A DNA stretch of 24,144 bases, from the NCBI GenBank assembly GCA_003599475.1, contig QZKK01000214.1, positions 1-24,144 of the forward strand, given 5' to 3'. A program made the position numbers and the translations under genes. The stretch is from Desulfobacteraceae bacterium (GTDB lineage Bacteria > Desulfobacterota > Desulfobacteria > Desulfobacterales > SURF-15). Every line of letters begins with the position of its first letter. Within the stretch, counting starts at the first letter, position 1. Positions 22,423 to 24,144 of this stretch are shown here, piece after piece. Under the pieces are notes generated by a model. It was not told the DNA's origin. It worked only from the letters and a program-made list of their open reading frames with translations, and searched no databases.

Positions 22423-23785
22423 ATCCAGCAGCTTCAGGCTATCCCTCTGGTATTCAACTTTCTTCATTCTGAGCTCAATACTGGTCCTGACAGCAACGTA
22501 TTATTTTCTCTATTCAGCGCTCAAATCAAACGATCGTGAAGCCATCTTATCCGAACTATACCAGCTTGCCTCAACGTACAATTTCGATGGCATGTCAGTG
22601 TTTAAAAATGATATTTCGGAAAACATCAAATATCAGAAAAAGAATCCTTTTTTCATCCGTATCTCGGATTGGTCCAATCGAACCCTTCGTGTATTCAATC
22701 CCAAGTTATGGGAGGACTTTGATATTGAGTTGCTTGAAAATTATTCTTTAAAGGACGCTAAGGCTTGGATTTTTTTACCTGCAATTGAAGATAGTTTCGA
22801 GCTGATGATTGCTTCCACTCGCCTAAAGGATAGACGTTGGCTTCAAGTGGGTCGAAGTTCCGAAATACGCCACAACACTCTGGGGCGTTTCGGCGAAGTA
22901 TTCTCAACGATTATGCTGCCGCTGGTATTAATAGGGTTTGCTGGCGGAGCATACCTTGCGCATCGGACCTGGCGTCCGATTCGATATATCATTAAAACGG
23001 TAAAATCCATTGAAACAGGGGACATGGAAGCACGGGTACCCAGGAGTGGAACCGGAGATGAATTGGATGAGCTGGCAAAGCTGTTTAACGAAATGTTGGA
23101 CAGGATACAGAAACTGATTGCCGGAATGAAGGGATCCCTGGATAATGTGGCACACGATTTAAGAACCCCAATGACCCGTTTGCGAAACATCTCAGAGACA
23201 GCCCTTCGGACAAAATATGACGAACTGCTTTGCCGTGAGGCTCTTGCAGATTGCATTGAAGAATCAGACCGCCTTTTAAATATGCTTGCAACCTTGATGG
23301 ATATATCCGAAGCGGAAACAGGCGTTTTGAAACTTGACCAAAGAAAAATCAAAGTCTCTGATATGATCGATAAAGTTGTCGAGATGTACCAGTATGTGGC
23401 GGAAGAGAAAAAGATTCAAATAGAGACGCATTTTTCAGGAGAAATATTTGCCGCAGTGGATCAGAATCGAATGAGCCAGGCGATTGCAAATCTTTTGGAT
23501 AACGCGGTCAAGTATTCGCCGAGTGGTGGACGGATCGAAGTAGAGGTTCGCGAGAAAAACGGCACTTGCATAATATCGGTTACCGACACGGGTTTAGGGA
23601 TATCCCCAATGGACCTGCCCAAGATCTGGGATCGTTTATACCGGGGCGACCCCAGCCGTTCTTCAAAGGGTCTTGGTCTGGGCCTAAGTTTGGTAAAAGC
23701 AATCGTCGGGGCGCATCATGGGAGCATAGATGTTTTCAGTAATCCAGGTCAAGGATCCAAATTTATCCTCTCATTCCCCTCCTGA
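22391..23785 (+). CDS. Membrane sensor histidine kinase, CusS-like
   Basis: This 464-residue kinase partners the upstream regulator. TM1 spans about residues 18-42 (WYSTFFILSSILVLTATYYF), a periplasmic sensor part of about 130 residues follows, then TM2 near 168-192 (MLPLVLIGFAGGAYLA). HAMP begins at HRTWRPIRYIIKTV. The HisKA His255 is in NVAHDLRTPMTRLR, and the ATPase has NLLDNAVKYSPSGG, DTGLGISP, LYRGDPSRSSKGLGLGLSLVKAI. The LRTPMTRL H-box is typical of heavy-metal or acid sensor kinases. ATG 22391 lies inside the regulator gene (32-base overlap); no better start lies further down before TM1. No conserved metal-binding His/Met cluster is obvious in the periplasmic part. Confidence 0.9.
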   Translation: MCSRVLSKAFKSSSFRLSLWYSTFFILSSILVLTATYYFLYSALKSNDREAILSELYQLASTYNFDGMSVFKNDISENIKYQKKNPFFIRISDWSNRTLRVFNPKLWEDFDIELLENYSLKDAKAWIFLPAIEDSFELMIASTRLKDRRWLQVGRSSEIRHNTLGRFGEVFSTIMLPLVLIGFAGGAYLAHRTWRPIRYIIKTVKSIETGDMEARVPRSGTGDELDELAKLFNEMLDRIQKLIAGMKGSLDNVAHDLRTPMTRLRNISETALRTKYDELLCREALADCIEESDRLLNMLATLMDISEAETGVLKLDQRKIKVSDMIDKVVEMYQYVAEEKKIQIETHFSGEIFAAVDQNRMSQAIANLLDNAVKYSPSGGRIEVEVREKNGTCIISVTDTGLGISPMDLPKIWDRLYRGDPSRSSKGLGLGLSLVKAIVGAHHGSIDVFSNPGQGSKFILSFPS

Positions 23786-23790
23786 TGCCC

Positions 23791-23823
23791 AACCTTTCAA
23801 AAATGTAATGCTCAGGAAAGGTT
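23791..23823 (+). terminator. Weak hairpin after the sensor kinase gene
   Basis: AACCTTTC (23791-23798) is complementary to GAAAGGTT (23816-23823), an 8-bp AT-rich stem with a 17-base loop, 5 bases after the kinase stop. Only TTGG follows, so termination would be weak. Confidence 0.35.
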
Positions 23824-24061
23824 TTGGTAATGTTGATACGATATGGATTCCTCTGTAGGACTTTTCTCCAATTCGAGGTAGCCGGACGGCAACCGCTCGA
23901 TCCCGATTGACAAAAAACCGAGTTTGCAGCGATGGGCTGAGGTTATTTCCGTAAACGCAGTTATCGAAAAAGCTCTATTTTGCTATAAGAGCCATAAAAA
24001 ACCGGATGATTTTTAACTGAGCTCAGGGGTAACTGCATAATCGAAAGGGAGGGTATCGGAG

Positions 24062-24144
24062 ATGAAAAAAGAAATGATCAAATCTGTGGTTTGGGGGGCA
24101 ATCGGCGGAGCAATTCTGCTGCTGATCATTATTTTTTGGTCCGG
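24062..24144 (+). CDS. Small membrane protein, N-terminus only
   Basis: This is the first 27 codons of a gene that runs off the right edge. The start is ATG 24062, with AAAGGGAGGG at 8 bases. The visible protein, MKKEMIKSVVWGAIGG then AILLLIIIFWSG, is a short basic start followed by a transmembrane segment. It follows the two-component pair by 276 bases on the same strand, with no hint of a promoter that I could identify. The family cannot be named. Confidence 0.6.
   Translation, partial: MKKEMIKSVVWGAIGGAILLLIIIFWS

Overview
The window looks like a moderately GC-rich, mesophilic delta-type proteobacterium, most likely Desulfobacterota. This is inferred from the gene repertoire: a metX-metW methionine pathway, PduO-type cobalamin adenosyltransferase, a small Cys-rich HTH/CW protein, a sigma-54 promoter before an NtrB-like hybrid kinase, and a cytochrome bd oxidase of the kind used for oxygen defence. 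No rRNA, tRNA, CRISPR array or transposase gene was found.

Layout. Positions 1-1334 (minus) hold the two ATPase genes of a peptide/nickel-type ABC importer, the second cut by the window edge. Positions 1570-2604 (minus) encode an exported PRC-barrel protein with an Arg/Tyr/Asp/Glu-rich tail. Positions 2840-7000 (minus) carry a class III aminotransferase, an ALDH7-type dehydrogenase and an overlapping mutY; the first two fit lysine side-chain catabolism. A divergent promoter region separates this from a plus-strand pair (7140-8386), a PduO-type corrinoid adenosyltransferase translationally coupled to a ferredoxin-NADP reductase-like flavoprotein, followed by cydAB (8548-10931). Positions 11171-16187 (minus) form a sulfur amino-acid block: an HTH/Cys-rich regulator, metY, metX, metW and cysE. 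A small Hsp20 gene (minus) follows. The plus strand then has an ABC-F ATPase, a sigma-54-type promoter with a REC-PAS-kinase-REC hybrid histidine kinase, an OmpR-type regulator plus sensor kinase pair of visibly lower GC, and the start of a small membrane protein at the right edge.

The most unusual feature is between the genes. Many of the intergenic regions carry short degenerate tandem arrays with a period of exactly or nearly 7 bases. Each array has its own consensus (for example RCTGAAC, GTTRCGR, GAACGTC, TTCGATG, TGGAMAT, CAAATYM), and some run into the ends of genes. Arrays of the same RCTGAAC family lie in opposite orientation on either side of cydAB, and another pair forms a 125-bp inverted repeat between the aminotransferase and dehydrogenase genes. 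The arrays share period rather than sequence, which suggests a common generating process rather than one mobile element. This is the observation I would follow first.

All coordinates and motif readings come from inspection by eye. Family assignments rest on recognised motifs and have not been checked by database search.
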